Source: Capra hircus
Lineage: Eukaryota; Chordata; Mammalia; Artiodactyla; Bovidae
Assembly: GCF_001704415.2 (NCBI RefSeq)
Contig: NC_030817.1
Location: 51,321,550 to 51,385,549, forward strand
Length of the DNA: 64,000 bases
Direction: 5' to 3'
This document shows positions 21,766-33,140 of the stretch, piece by piece; the first letter of the stretch is position 1, and every line of letters begins with the position of its first letter. Under the pieces are notes generated by a model that had not been told where the DNA came from, did no database searches, and saw only the letters and a program-made list of their open reading frames with translations. Both the position numbers and the translations under genes were made by a program.

Positions 21766-22610
21766 TTTTTTTAATATTTATTCATTTATCTATTTATTTA
21801 TTTGGCTACATTAGGTCTTAGCTGCACTATGTGGCACCTTCATTGCAGCTCATGGGCTTTTCTTTAATTGCAGCTCAAGGGCTCTAGAGCTCAGGCCCAG
21901 TAGTTGAGATGCATGGGCTTAGTTGCCCCATGGCATGTGGAATCTTAGTTCCTCAACCAGGCATCAAACCACTTCCTCTGCATTGGAAGGCGGATTCTTA
22001 ACCACTGGTTGTTGCTCAGTTTCTAAGTCATATTTGACTCTTTGTGACCCCATGGTTTGTAGCAGGCCAGGCTTCCTTGGCCTTCACTGTCTCCTGGGAT
22101 TTTGCTCAGACTCGTGTCCATTGAGTCTGTGATGCTACAGGCTCTATGGTAGGGCTAATGATGACCTCCTCCAAGAGGACTTATGTCAATATGCCACACC
22201 TCCCAGGACTGCTGCTGCCAATGCCCCTGTCCACAGCAGACCATTACTAACCCATGTGTCCGCAGGAGACCCTCAGATGCTCACAGGCTGGTCTGGCTCA
22301 GTCTCCTGTGGGGTCATGGCTCTTTTGCCCTGGGTCCTAGTGCACATAAGGCTGTGTTTGTGCCCTCCCAGATTCTCTGGCGGGTATGGGGTTTGATTTT
22401 AATGTGACTGCACCCCTCCTACTGTCTCATCACTGTTTCGCCTTTATCCTTGGACATGGGGAATCTTTTTTTGGTAGGTTCCAACATCCTCCTGTCAATG
22501 GGTGTGCAGCAGCTAGTTGCAGTTTTGGTGTTATAGCAGAAAATGAGTGCACGTCCTTCTCCACCATCTTGAAAATACATGTAACCAGTGGGCCACCAAG
22601 GAAGTCCCAG
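21766..22610 (-). mobile_element. CHR-type SINE, interrupted
   Basis: The minus-strand CHR body runs from 21766 (T-rich tail, then ggctacattaggtcttagct) to 22008 (cggattcttaaccactgg) and finishes at 22592-22610 (gccaccaaggaagtcccag). Perfect 13-bp target duplications (aatgcaattttct) at 21753-21765 and 22611-22623 bracket both parts, showing that 22009-22581 was inserted later. Confidence 0.9.
22009..22581 (-). mobile_element. Composite insert: BovB 3' piece plus L1 5'-end-like sequence
   Basis: 22009-22135 matches the BovB 3' end on the minus strand (gttgctcagtttctaag, ctttgtgaccccatgg, gactcgtgtccattgagtct). From about 22160 to 22575 a different ruminant repeat follows (ggagaccctcagatgctcac, ctctggcgggtatggggttt, ccaacatcctcctgtcaatg). 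It ends in caccatcttgaa, the complement of the aagatgg start typical of L1 5' UTRs. The flanks taaccactgg (21999-22008) and taaccagtgg (22582-22591) look like its target duplication. Family assignment of the second half is from memory and uncertain. Confidence 0.65.
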
Positions 22611-22979
22611 AATGCAATTTTCTAACTCACTTTCAATCTTCTTGGAGTTAGTCCTAGAACTTTCAGTGACATCACCAGGCATCAAAACAGAGGGGTCTTT
22701 CTTGTACTTTACCTTTAAAGTGTAAATAAAAGAATAGGACTATTACTGGTTTGCTCTAGACTAAATAAAAGCCCTATTATTTCAGCCCTATCACATCTCT
22801 GGACCTTTGGAGTTTCTATATCTCATCCCTTCAGAGACCAGAAGATTCTTGGTCACATATGGCCCCCATGTGCCCACGTCCCTCCTGTCCTTCCCGTCAG
22901 AAGAGGTCAACTTGGCTCACCTCACTGCCTCCCTAACCTTAACTCTTTGTCCTGTGGAGTGGGATGTGCTTACTGATGG

Positions 22980-23196
22980 ACTAGGCGACACCAGTAGGAA
23001 AGAACTCACCTTCAATGCAAAAGGTATAAGAGACACAGGTTTGATCCCTGGGTCAGGAGGATTTCCAGGAGGAGGACATGGCTCCTCTACTCTAGTATTC
23101 TTGCCTGGAGAATCCCATGGACAGAGGAGTTTGGCAGACTACAGTCTATAGGGTTGTAAAGAATTGGACATGACTGAAACAACTTAGCATGCAAGC
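22980..23196 (+). mobile_element. Bov-tA SINE, diverged
   Basis: gacacaggtttgatccctgg, ctagtattcttgcctggaga, gaattggacatgactgaaac and the tail acttagcatgc follow Bov-tA in order. The head is eroded, so the left edge is approximate. Confidence 0.85.
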
Positions 23197-24224
23197 ACAA
23201 TTGATACTTATTTGCTCCAATGGTTTTCACACTGGCTTCTGACATAGCCTGCTCTTACATAGTACTAATGAAGAGTTCAGGTTTTAAAAAACCACATTTG
23301 GAAAGAATTCTGTGAAATTCCACAAGAAAATGGGAAAAGTTTTAAATGTGAAATTAAAGTGATTGAATAAATAAAGATAATAGGAAATTACTGAATGCAG
23401 GGCTGGGTTTGACAGAAGGGAAAAAGACCAAATGTCCAACTGAGAGCAGAGCTGAGGTATGCTCTCTAATGGTGGAGTTCAAAGATGATACAGTGAGCTG
23501 GAGGGAGCCAATGAAGGGCTTGGGTCAGACATTCACGTGCCTGGGAAATCAGCTACAGCAGGAAGATTCAGACAAGTGTTGAGAGTCAAAAGTGGGAAGT
23601 TAAGTCACAGAGGGCAATCATCACCAATAACACATCCTAGAGTGCCAAGCTCTCTGTCCTCTGCCATCTACTGTGTGTGTGTTTGTGGTCAACCCAGGTA
23701 CATATAAGTACACCTGAAACTAGAGATCGAGAACCAGAGCCCTGATGTCAGTTGCTTCTAATTAACACAGGGGCCAAGGAGTTAGATGTTCTGTTGTTTA
23801 TCTAGTAATCCTCTGAAGTTCTATCAAGCCCCATCTCCTGATGGTTAAATGCCAGTTCCAAAATGGGGAGATTTACTCTCAAAACCAACAGATGTTTGGG
23901 CTGTCGTCATTATGCTTGTTTTAAAGTCATTTGTGATTTCACTGTGAAGTCCTGTCTGTATGATTTATTAGAAATCACTTATATAAGATTATTTGGAAAA
24001 TCGTACTAGTCATGAGGTATCTATCTGTCTCAATGATTTGTCTTTTCACAGCAATGCAATCTGGCATTCTGTAGGAGCATTTGGTCAACTTTCCATCTCA
24101 TCAAACTAAAAATGTTCTAGAAATCTCCCACACATTTTAAGGTGGCCTTAATCAGATACCTTAGTTTCATGAAAGGTAAGACTAATGTTTTCCATCTTAA
24201 ATACAATGCATTCTCTAATTAGTT
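23197..24224. other. Unique sequence
   Basis: About 1 kb without a recognised gene or young repeat. No frame of note. Confidence 0.4.
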
Positions 24225-24350
24225 ATGGGGTTAGCCACTTAGCTCTCTGGACCTCAGTTTCTCACATATAAAATTAATCAATAAACTACATCATTGCCAT
24301 GGCTCCTAAGTTCTAAGGATCTAGTTATTTTAAGTACTTTGTTAGCTATC
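24225..24350 (+). mobile_element. MIR fragment
   Basis: gttagccacttagctctctg then gacctcagtttctcacatat follows the plus-strand MIR block; the tail fades after catggctcctaagttctaag. Confidence 0.45.
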
Positions 24351-24369
24351 TTGACCAAACTCTCATCAC

Positions 24370-24985
24370 AGGAGACAAACAGGCTGCAAAGACCAAAATT
24401 CTTCCCTGGCTTATACTGTCAGGGAGAAAGAAAATTTCCTATCCTTTTAGGTTCTTCTGGCTAGTCTAAGAATTAAATTGGTAGGAGAAACATTAACAGA
24501 AGACAATCAAATGAAAGTTTAATAATGTGCACATGGTAGAGACCCAAGAAAAGAGAGTAACTCACCAAAATAGCTAAAGTCCTCACTTTAAAAGCTGTCT
24601 TTAATCAAAGACAAAAATGTATGTTGGGTTTAGTGGTTTGGGACTTCAAAGGACAAGAAGGCAATTCACTTGAAAATGGAAACGCAAATGTCTGGTAAAT
24701 AAATGTTTGCTGGGCCACCACAGAGACAATGGGTGGAGCGGACTCTGGTCTGCAAGCCCTGCTGAGTCTCCCCCATCACCCTTAGCCAGGTCTCTGGTGT
24801 TAGCTCTATTTCAGGAATAGGCCTCTATCTAAATTCTTTTAGGCAGTTAGGGAGAAAGTTCAAGTTTCTTCCTGAATCTTTGTGCATTGATTGTTTTCAG
24901 CTCAAAATAATCTGCCTGCTAGACTTTCGGGGGTGGAAAATTTTGCTCCCCTACAACACCCATTAGGTCAGAGCCAATCAGTTCA
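24370..24985. mobile_element. Possible old retroviral-type LTR remnant
   Basis: Text such as gctagtctaagaattaaatt, gaaagtttaataatgtgcac, gagagtaactcaccaaaata and gggacttcaaaggacaagaa resembles an old mammalian ERVL-type LTR as I remember it. I see no paired LTR, primer site or viral gene. A BovB fragment adjoins its right side. Tentative. Confidence 0.3.
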
Positions 24986-24995
24986 TCTGTTGTTT

Positions 24996-25499
24996 GAGTT
25001 CAGTTCAGTTCAATTCAGTCGCTCAGTCGTGTCTGACTCTTTGTGACCCCATGAATCGCAGCACGCCAGGCCTCCCTGTCCATCACCATCTCCTGGAATT
25101 CACCCAGACTCACGTCCATCAAGTCAGTGATGCCATCCAGCCATCTCATCCTCTGTCGTCCCCTTCTCCTCCTGCCCCTAATCCCTCCCAGCATCAGAGT
25201 CTTTTCCAATGAGTCAACTCTTCTCATGAGGTGGCCAAAGTACTGGAGTTTCAGCTTTAGCATCATTCCTTCCAAAGAAATCCCAGGGCTGATCTCCTTC
25301 AGAGCGGACTGGTTGGATATCCTTGCAGTCCAAGGGACTCTCAAGAGTCTTCTCCAACACCACAGTTCAAACGCATCAATTCTTCAGCGCCCAGCCTTCT
25401 TCACAGTCCAACTCTCACATCCATACATGACTACTCGAAAAACCATAGCCTTGACTAGACGGACCTTAGTCGGCAAAGTAATGTCTCTGCTTTTGAATG
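24996..25499 (-). mobile_element. BovB LINE, 5'-truncated (about 0.5 kb)
   Basis: The 3' tail gttcagttcagttcaattc and cgctcagtcgtgtctgactc are on the left; homology stops after tgcttttgaatgt. It holds only the C-terminal end of the RT frame (RVPWTARISNQSALKEISPG is readable on the minus strand). Intact frame, but far too short to act. Confidence 0.95.
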
Positions 25500-25855
25500 T
25501 GTTTGGGTTACTTGCTGCTAAACACATCATAATCTTGTCCACATCAAAGGACATCTTCTATTTTTCTGCCCACTCACATGGCCCCATTTCATCATTACCG
25601 GAGGCTGAGCATCTGAACTCCTAAGATGCATATGGATTCTCGCTTCTCTTACCAGATCAAATAAAACTCTTCTAATTGTTGCAATTACTGAGTAAGGTCA
25701 TTTTTCATAGCTCTTTGTTCAGAAAACGATCTGAGTTTTTGTGATGCCTTTATTCCAATGAATAACAGTTACAGATTTCAAAGCACTTTTTAGGCATCTG
25801 TTGCCTTATCAGACCCCTCACATAATCCCATTTCCTTTTATTCATAAAGTAGTTT
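25500..25855. other. Unique sequence
   Basis: About 350 bases, AT-rich. I see no gene. It may include the continuation of whatever element the BovB entered. Confidence 0.35.
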
Positions 25856-26061
25856 AGGTTCCCTGGTGGTTCCAAGGTAAAGAATCTGCCTGCAATGAAG
25901 GAGACACAGATCCAATCCCTGGGTCAGGAAGAGCCCCTGGAGAAGGACACGGCAACCCATTCCAGTATTCTTGCCTGGGAAAACCCTTGGACAGAGAAGC
26001 CTGGTGGGCTACACTCCAAGGGTTCACAAAGAGTTGGACACGACTTAGCAACTAAACAACA
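25856..26061 (+). mobile_element. Bov-tA SINE
   Basis: ggttccctggtggttccaag, gtaaagaatctgcctgcaat, ccattccagtattcttgcct, gagttggacacgacttagca and a caactaaacaacaa tail. Complete. Confidence 0.93.
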
Positions 26062-26082
26062 AGTATGTTACACAACATTCCT

Positions 26083-26186
26083 GTGAAAAGTCAGAGTATT
26101 AGTCGCTCAGTCGTGCCCTACTCTGCAACCCCTTGGATTATAGCCCACCAGGTTTCTCTGTCCATGGAAATCTCCAGGTGAAAATG
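26083..26186 (-). mobile_element. Truncated Bov-A/Bov-tA SINE
   Basis: Only the Bov-A 3' half remains (gtcgctcagtcgtgcccta, gcccaccaggtttctctgtc). Perfect 11-bp target duplications (acaacattcct) at 26072-26082 and 26187-26197 show it entered already 5'-truncated. Confidence 0.9.
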
Positions 26187-26197
26187 ACAACATTCCT

Positions 26198-27061
26198 ACC
26201 CATGTGTAAAAGTTATAACAAGTTTTCTTCTAATAAACTTTAGCATGAAACATTATCAAATTCTCTCTGATAATCAATATTTTTTTTTCATTCATTGTAC
26301 CCCTACCCAAACAACTTACCTGGGGAAACAAATCTGGTAGACCCTTGAAGCATGGATCCAGCTTCCAGGTCACCCCTGAATCTAAGAGCTGCAATGATCT
26401 TCAGGGATCACCTGTCCCAATCACCCAGCCCTGAACATGGGGTCTTGTTCCCAGTGACCCAAAGACACCCATCTCTCCAAGGCTTCCTAGTTCGAGGTGC
26501 AGAATCTTTGATTATAGGCTCCTTATCTCTGCAAGCTCCCCTGAGTAGCACCTCAGCTCACGGTTTCTGATTTGAACATATTGGGTCCCACTGGATGACT
26601 TTTCCTGATGTCTCTCATAAGCATTTTTTCTTGCTTCAAAGAGCCCTTTCCCCACGATGGCTGCTTTGACTTAATGAATTGGTGCCAGCCTTTGTGATCT
26701 GCTGCCAGGTCTCCAGGAGGCAGCTTTCCTGGGCTTTGGTCAGCCTGTTACAGAGGCCTCTGGTCTTCCTGCTGGCTGTTTGTTCTGCTCCTTTCTTCCT
26801 CCTAATTAATGCCTATGTCTTAACTGAGTGGCCCGTTCTCAAACAGAGTTACAGAGTGATTGATGTGTTTTGTTGTGTTTTCTCTTGGAACCCCTCCTGA
26901 TCTGCCCAGACTTGAATTAATTGGGGTTTGCTCACTGTTGCAGAGTGATTCACCCACCAGGTACCCCTTACATCAAGCCCTGCTCACCACTCAGAAAAAA
27001 CACAGCTAGATGCTGCTTGGCAGATCTTAGTGCTCACAGGGTTTCCACTGAGGGTCAAGGA
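26198..27061. other. Unique sequence
   Basis: No gene or confident repeat. Plus frames at 26352-26570 and 26679-26900 have no recognisable domain. Confidence 0.4.
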
Positions 27062-27470
27062 TAGCTCAGTGGTTGACAGCTTGAACTCTGAGGTTGGCCA
27101 GAACAGCCTCTGACTCAACGCTCCTATCAAGGTACTGAAGCTGCCTAAACTTCAGTCTCTGAGCCTATAAGAATAAGAGGACCTACTTCATAAAAATGTT
27201 GAGAAAAATAATCAAAATCATGCATGGAGAACGTTCAGTACCTGGTAAATTCCAAATGAAATGTATTACTGATTATCCCACTCAAACCTTGGAGACAGGT
27301 AAACAGTTCATCTTACCCCATATAACGGACAAAAACACTGAGCTCAGAGAGGGCACATGCTCACCCTAGGCCGCACAGTCTGTGCGCGAGTCATGGCAAA
27401 GCCAGGGCCTGAATCCAGGTCCTCAACTTCCTAGACTCACAGTCTTTCCACTTCACCAGCAACACCTCTC
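27062..27470. mobile_element. Two MIR copies, plus then minus
   Basis: 27062-27262 follows MIR on the plus strand (atagctcagtggttgacagc, aaacttcagtctctgagcc, cctacttcataaaaatgttg). 27265-27470 follows MIR on the minus strand (cactgagctcagagagggca, gccagggcctgaatccagg). They are head-to-head and each is old. Confidence 0.65.
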
Positions 27471-27496
27471 AGGGCCAAGACCTGTGTCCTCTACAA

Positions 27497-27677
27497 CAGT
27501 GGTTCCCAAAGTGTGGTCCCCAGACGCATCGTGTCAGCATCACCCGGGACATGTCAGATGCGTTGGGTTGGGGGTCCCAGACCTAATGAACCAGAAACTC
27601 TCAGGGTGAGGCTCAGTAATAGAAGCTTTAGCAAGGCCTCCAGGGGACTCACACACACTCACGTTTGAGAACCACTG
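27497..27677 (+). mobile_element. MER5A DNA transposon, complete
   Basis: Starts cagtggttcccaaagtgtgg and ends cacgtttgagaaccactg, the two MER5A termini, with ccagacctaatgaaccagaa and aaggcctccaggggactc between them. No transposase; moved by a hAT-Charlie enzyme in the distant past. Confidence 0.92.
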
Positions 27678-29008
27678 TTTTGGAATAATAATGTCTTTCT
27701 TGATCTAACTCCTGAGATGGGTGGTCCATAAGTTCCAATGTGATTCCCAACCTGAGTTTCCCTTTCCAGCTCTGTGATATCCTTGCCAGGAATTTGTGGT
27801 TAATACCTACTGACAATGTTCAACTGTGTTGTGGTTCTCACGTCTGGACAAACATTAGAATCACTTAGGGAACTTTTAAAATGACACAAAGGCCCACTGC
27901 AGAGCAGTTAGAGTTCAGCCTAGATTGAAAACCCCAGCAAAAAAGCTGCCCTGTACAGACTCCATGGAACTGTGCTGGGCTTGGGACATTAAAGCCACAT
28001 TAAGGCTTGCATGCTTTACAATCCACTTTCATTAAATTGGTTTCTTTCCTTCCTGTGAACCTTGGCTCCTCTGCCTGGTCAAGCCCTCCACCTTGCACCC
28101 ACTTATTTGCACAGCTGCTAGAATTCACACAGAGGTGTTGACTTAGTATATCTCAGCTGTGCTGCCCCTGTCCACACCCAGGGCTGTCCTACTTGATCTA
28201 AAAGGTCATGACAAGGTATGATAAACATAAAGCATTGACTCACTATTGTTCCTATTTTTCTTCTAATAACTTAGAAAGGATCAGAGAAAATTGTTTTATG
28301 ATCATGTTGGAGTATTAAGGATTCTAAGCTCATTTCCAGGCCAACCAGAGTCACAACCATACACACAGTCATGGTTACTAAGAGCACAGTGTAAGTCTTT
28401 TTGACCCTCTCATTGGATGAGAACATTTGACTTGGGCCCAAGGCTATATAGTAAGGCCTTCTCTTCCAAAACTCTATGGATTGAAAATCAGTTGCTTTCT
28501 AAAAGGGCCAGCCCTATTGCCCACCTGGCTCAGATAAGGAGGCTGAGCAGCTTGGGGGTGCATCACTCACTGCAGGAGGCTTGGCCACCATCTTTACAGC
28601 CCAGAGCAGAGAAAGATGCTAGTCTTTACAGGAGTCCCTCCATAGAAGTGACCCACCCGCCAGTAAAATTCTAGTTATTATCATAGAAGTAGATTCTAGT
28701 TATTAATGAATAAGGCTTCTGGAGAAGAAACAAACAAACAAACAAAAAGAATAGGGAAAAAGGCAGGTACTCTGTTCCCAGCATATCCCAAGGAGAATCA
28801 AGGAGTTGGTGACATTGAACACTGTGCAGACCAACGAGAAGAGCGCCTCTCTACCCACAGCAGAGCCTGGCTATATGAGGCCAAAGCCCCAGATTGTTGG
28901 AGACAGGGAGAAAACGCTCACTTTAAGAAAAAGAAAGCAAAATTACAAATATAAAATTAGACATGAAAGTACAAAAGACACCTTGTAAGTGAGGGCCTAA
29001 GCTTAAAC
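27678..29008. other. Unique sequence with a (CAAA)n run
   Basis: No gene recognised over 1.3 kb. A short caaacaaacaaacaaaa tract lies near 28730-28747. Frames at 28417-28674 and 28706-28954 have no domain. Confidence 0.4.
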
Positions 29009-29019
29009 TTCATTTGCTG

Positions 29020-29221
29020 GGACTTTCCTGGCTTCTCAGTGGCTAAGATTCCAAGTCTCCAACGCAGGGGCACCAGGTTCAATGCCTGGTCAGGGAACTA
29101 GATCCCACATGCTGCAATTCAGAATTCACCTGCTACAACTAAAGATCCCACATGTGGCGACTGAAAAAAAGATCCCACATGCCACAACTAAGACTGAGCA
29201 CAGCCAAATATTTTTTTAAGT
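29020..29221 (+). mobile_element. CHR-type SINE
   Basis: gactttcctggcttctcagt, caggttcaatgcctggtcag, ggaactagatcccacatgct, cacaactaagactgagcac and an A/T-rich end. Target duplications ttcatttgctg (29009-29019) and ttcacttgctg (29222-29232) differ at one base. Confidence 0.88.
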
Positions 29222-29604
29222 TTCACTTGCTGCAGAATAAATTCACCTCTACCTAGACTTTATTTTTTAAATCACAAAAGTGATTGAGAGCACTCAAATA
29301 ATGGAGTTTATGCCAGTTACATACAAGGATCCTGCGTATATCAAAGACCCCAGTATCATATCTTGATCACCTCTCAGTAAACATCTTTCCCAAATGCTAG
29401 ATGACTTTCCACCTCCTTAGTATATTCAAGGAATATGTTCTTTGACTTTTAAGAATAAAGGGTATTCACAGGTGCAAACACAAAGACAAGCTTTTAATTT
29501 ATTGACTTTATTTTTATTAGGCAATATAGTCACATGGTTCACTGTTCAAAAGGTACAAAAGGGTATACAGTGATCAAGTCTGAGCAAACAAAATGCATTT
29601 TTAT
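29222..29604. other. Mostly unique AT-rich sequence
   Basis: Contains gttcactgttcaaaaggtac and aaaagggtatacagtgatca near 29540-29575, text shared by some old L1 3' ends and also seen near 41050. Too diverged to call. Confidence 0.35.
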
Positions 29605-29910
29605 GGACTTCTGTAGTGGTCCAGTGGCTAAGAATCTGCCTGCCAAGGCAGGAGACACAGGTTCAATCCTTGGTCTGGGACGATCCCACATGCTGTAGGG
29701 TCACGAAGCCCATGCATCAAACTACTGAGCCCATGTGCCCTAGAGCCACATGCTGCAGCAAGAGAACCCGCTGCAATGTGCCCATGTGCCCTAGAGCCAC
29801 AACGCTGCAGCAAGAGAACCCGCCGCAATGAGAAGCCCATTCACTGCAGCTAGAGAAATACTGTACGCAGCAACGAAGACCCAGTGGAGCTAAATAAAAG
29901 AAAAAAATGT
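29605..29910 (+). mobile_element. CHR-type SINE with internal 51-bp duplication
   Basis: ggacttctgtagtggtccag, gtggctaagaatctgcctgc, caggttcaatccttggtctg, then the CHR body. The 51-bp unit starting gcccatgtgccctagagcc occurs twice in tandem (29729-29779 and 29780-29830) with few differences. The tail ends aataaaagaaaaaaatg. Confidence 0.88.
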
Positions 29911-30599
29911 ACTGTTTCTGTAAAAAAGTAAAACTTAAAAAAACAAAAATACAGAAAGAATCACATTTAACCCCATGATCCAAAGTCAAAACTTTAGGTC
30001 TATCTAACACAATCCAACTACAAGTAGATAAAGGTGGAGGTTTATCCTTTTGTCTGCTTGCCTTTCAATTTCCTAATACCTAACACCTCTCTAGTCTTCT
30101 AAGCAAGGGGAGAGAAATGGACTTCCATAAAGAAAGGCAGAAAGAATTAAAGCATGGCAGCATTTTGTGGGGGAAATCATAAACTTTTGAAATGTACAGA
30201 GGCCTCAGCACATATCCAGTGATCTAGGAGTCTAGGCCAAAGATACAGATGGCTTTCAGTTCAAGTACCAATTCCATTCCATCAGAGATGACTGCTGTAT
30301 GGAGGATTTTAAGATGATACTAGGCGTGGTATAGAAGAATGACTAACAATCCATTAGCCATATCAGTCATGGTCACAGAAGGGCAAAGAAATTATCTGAA
30401 TGCAGCACATACGTCATAGTGATGTAGAGGTGGGTTAAACAGTGACTAAAAAAGTATTTAGAGTACAGTCAGTCCTCCAAAAGTTTAACTAAATGAATGA
30501 ATTAAACCAAAGAGAGAAGAAAGACCACCCAATCCTCATTGTGTAGAGAGGCTTAGGAAAGGCAGGTTGCCTAAGGGTGGGCCTCCAGCCTCCCCATAA
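29911..30599. other. Unique sequence
   Basis: About 690 bases with no recognised feature. Confidence 0.4.
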
Positions 30600-30824
30600 C
30601 CTCACCCAATCCTATCTGTCCTTGGTAGCTCTCTCCCTGTAGCCCTCTCCCTCCTCTGTCTCTTTAGGCTCCCCTCCTGCTGCTCTTGCCCACCTCCCCA
30701 CTGAAGCTCCCTGGTGGCAGGGGCCCAGTTGTGTGCATTTCCTTAACTTCCTTTATGCCTTGCACAGCATCCCTCACAGACTATGAACTTTCCATATTTG
30801 CCCAGTGCACTTAAGCTCTTTTTC
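30600..30824 (+). mobile_element. L2 fragment (possible)
   Basis: Pyrimidine-rich text ending gaagctccctggtggcaggg, gcccagttgtgtgc resembles the L2 3' block aagctccttgagggcagggac. Diverged. Confidence 0.4.
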
Positions 30825-31920
30825 ATGGAGAAAGCAAGAGAATTCCAGAAAACATCTACTTCTGCTTCACTGACTACACTAAAACCTTCGACAGTATGAA
30901 TCACAACAAACGGTGGGAAATTCTTAAAGAGATGGGAATACCAGACCAAGTTACCTGCCTCCCAAGAAACCTATATGCAGGTAAAGAAGCAACAGTTAGA
31001 ACCTTACATTGAACAATGGATCAATTCAAAATTGGGAAAGGACTACGACAAGGCTGTACATTGTCACCCTGCTTATTTAACTTATATGCAGAGTACATCA
31101 TGTAAAATGCCAGGTTGGATGAATTATAAGCTGGAATCAAGATTGCCAGGAGAAATATCAACAACCTCAGATATGTAGATTATACCACTCTAATGACAGA
31201 AAGTGAAGAGGAACTAAAGAGCCTCTTGATGGGAATGAAGAAGCTGGCTTGAAGCTCAGCATTCAAAATAGTAAGTTCATGGTATTCAGTCCCATCACTT
31301 CATGGCAAATAGATAGGGAAAAAGTGGAAGCAGTGACAGATTTTATTTTCTTGGGCTGCAAAATCACTGTGGATGGTGACCACAGCCATGAAATTTAAAG
31401 ACACTTGCTCCTTGGAAGAAAAGCTATGGCAAACCTAGACAGCATATTAAAAAGCAGAGACATCACTTTGCTGATAAAGGTCAGTATAGTCAAAGCTATG
31501 GTTTTTCCAGTAGTCATGTACAGATATGAGAGCTGGACCATAAAGAAGGCTGAGAGCCAAGAATTGATGCTTTTGAACTGTGGTGCTAGAGAAGACTCTT
31601 GAGAGTCCCTTGGACTGCAAGGATATGAAACCAGTCAGTCCTAAAGGAAATCAACTCTGGATATTCATCGGAAGGACTGATGCTGAAGCTCCAACACTTT
31701 GGCCACCTGATGTGAAGAGCCAACTCATTGGAAAAGGCCCTGGTACTGGGAAAGATTGAGGGCAGGAGGAGAAGGGGGCAACAGAGGGTGAGATGGTTGG
31801 ATGGCATCATCAACTCAACAGACATGAGTTTGAGCAAACTCTAGGAGATGGTGAAGGACAGGGAAGCCTGGTGCTGCAGTCCATGGGGTCACAGAGAGCT
31901 GGACACGACTAAGTGATTGA
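30825..31920 (+). mobile_element. BovB LINE, 5'-truncated and old
   Basis: Plus-strand BovB from gcaagagaattccagaaaac (RT motif A region) to gagagctggacacgactaag. It is more diverged than the other copies. Motif C is recognisable as YVDYTTLMTES: the second aspartate is lost and the frame is broken several times. It ends in a (CAA)-rich tail rather than the (ACTGA)n end. An old, dead copy. Confidence 0.9.
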
Positions 31921-32620
31921 ACAACAAACAGCAACAAAGAAGGGTGAGTGTTTCTGGTAATTTTGAAACCACCACCACCCTCCAACCCTCCAACACCGGC
32001 GCAGGGGAGCTGGACAACCAGCTGGAGGGGCGGGGCAGCAGCTCAAAAAAGTATCCACCCAAGTCCCAACTACTCAGACCCAAGGCCTCAACCAAGGACA
32101 ACCCAGCCCTGGCCTAGGGCCCCAGTGCCTGAACACCGGCTATCAGCTCAGAGCAGAGGAGGCTGCTGGGAGCGTGTGGTTCCTGTATTTCCTGCACACA
32201 TGCTGCTGGAGTGGGTTTTATGTGACCAGAGAGAGGCAGAGAAAACTGATGAGAAATCAGAGATCTGCCAGACCGTCAGAGATGAACCACAGGAACTGCT
32301 TTTGTCTAAAAATATGCCATTTCTGAAGGGAAAACAGTCATTAGAGGGTGTGAGAAGCCCCCGTGGTGAGGAAAGCAAAACAGTACGACTCACTGGGAGG
32401 CCAGTGGAACAACAGAGAAGCACATTACCCACCCACTTCCTGTGCGATTAGCAAGGCTTCAGGAGGATGAAAGGCAAGCAGACAAAATGACAACCCACAG
32501 ACAAAACTCCAGGGGAAATGTCTGGGGACAGCATGTGAAGATGCAGCCGGGAGGTAGGAGGAGAGGAAACTGTTCCAGTTAATATTTTTCTCACATTAGC
32601 TGGTTCAGCTGTGGATGATA
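31921..32620. other. Unique sequence
   Basis: A 167-residue plus frame (31948-32451) and partly overlapping minus frames have no domain, so I treat them as chance. No repeat recognised. Confidence 0.4.
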
Positions 32621-32624
32621 GTTT

Positions 32625-32832
32625 CCTGTGTCCTTACTGTATGCCAGGTGCAGTGAGGGGCTTTGCCTACATCATCTCTTGCCTTCCTTGAAAGAACACA
32701 GAGGAGAAAGAATGTGAGTCTAAGAGGTTAGATGACTTGTCCAAGGTCACAGAGCTCATAAGGGACAAAGACAGGCTTTCATGTCAGGTTCCCTGACCCC
32801 AAATCTCTTGCTCATTCCAGTGTACCATGCTG
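32625..32832 (-). mobile_element. MIR SINE
   Basis: ttactgtatgccaggtgcag, gatgacttgtccaaggtcac, agagctcataagggacaaag and ctcattccagtgtaccatgc keep the minus-strand MIR order. Confidence 0.7.
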
Positions 32833-32936
32833 CCTCCCAAAGGATTAAGGGTCCTGATTATCTCCAACCTAGACAAGTCAGGTTGGCCTGACTATGGCCA
32901 TTTGACAGTCTCTAACTTGTCTCACCGGCTTCCCCA

Positions 32937-33140
32937 CTGGCTCGGCAGTAAGGAATCTGCCTGCAATGCAGGAGATGCAGGAGACATGGGTTCGATCCCT
33001 GGGTCAGAAAGATCCCCTGGAGGAGGGCATGACAACCCACTCTAGTATCCTTGCCTGGAGAATCCCACGGACAGAGGAGCCTGGCCGGCTACAGTCCATG
33101 GGGTCACAAAGAGTCAGACACTACTGAAGTGAGTGAACAC
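32937..33140 (+). mobile_element. Bov-tA SINE
   Basis: ggcttccccactggctcggc, aaggaatctgcctgcaatgc, gggttcgatccctgggtcag, tagtatccttgcctggagaa and gagtcagacactactgaag. A small duplication of caggagatg occurs in the tRNA-derived part. Confidence 0.93.

Noticed and set aside
31948..32451. 167-residue plus-strand frame as a possible gene
   Set aside because: Starts just after a dead BovB, has no family signature, and partly overlaps a frame on the other strand.
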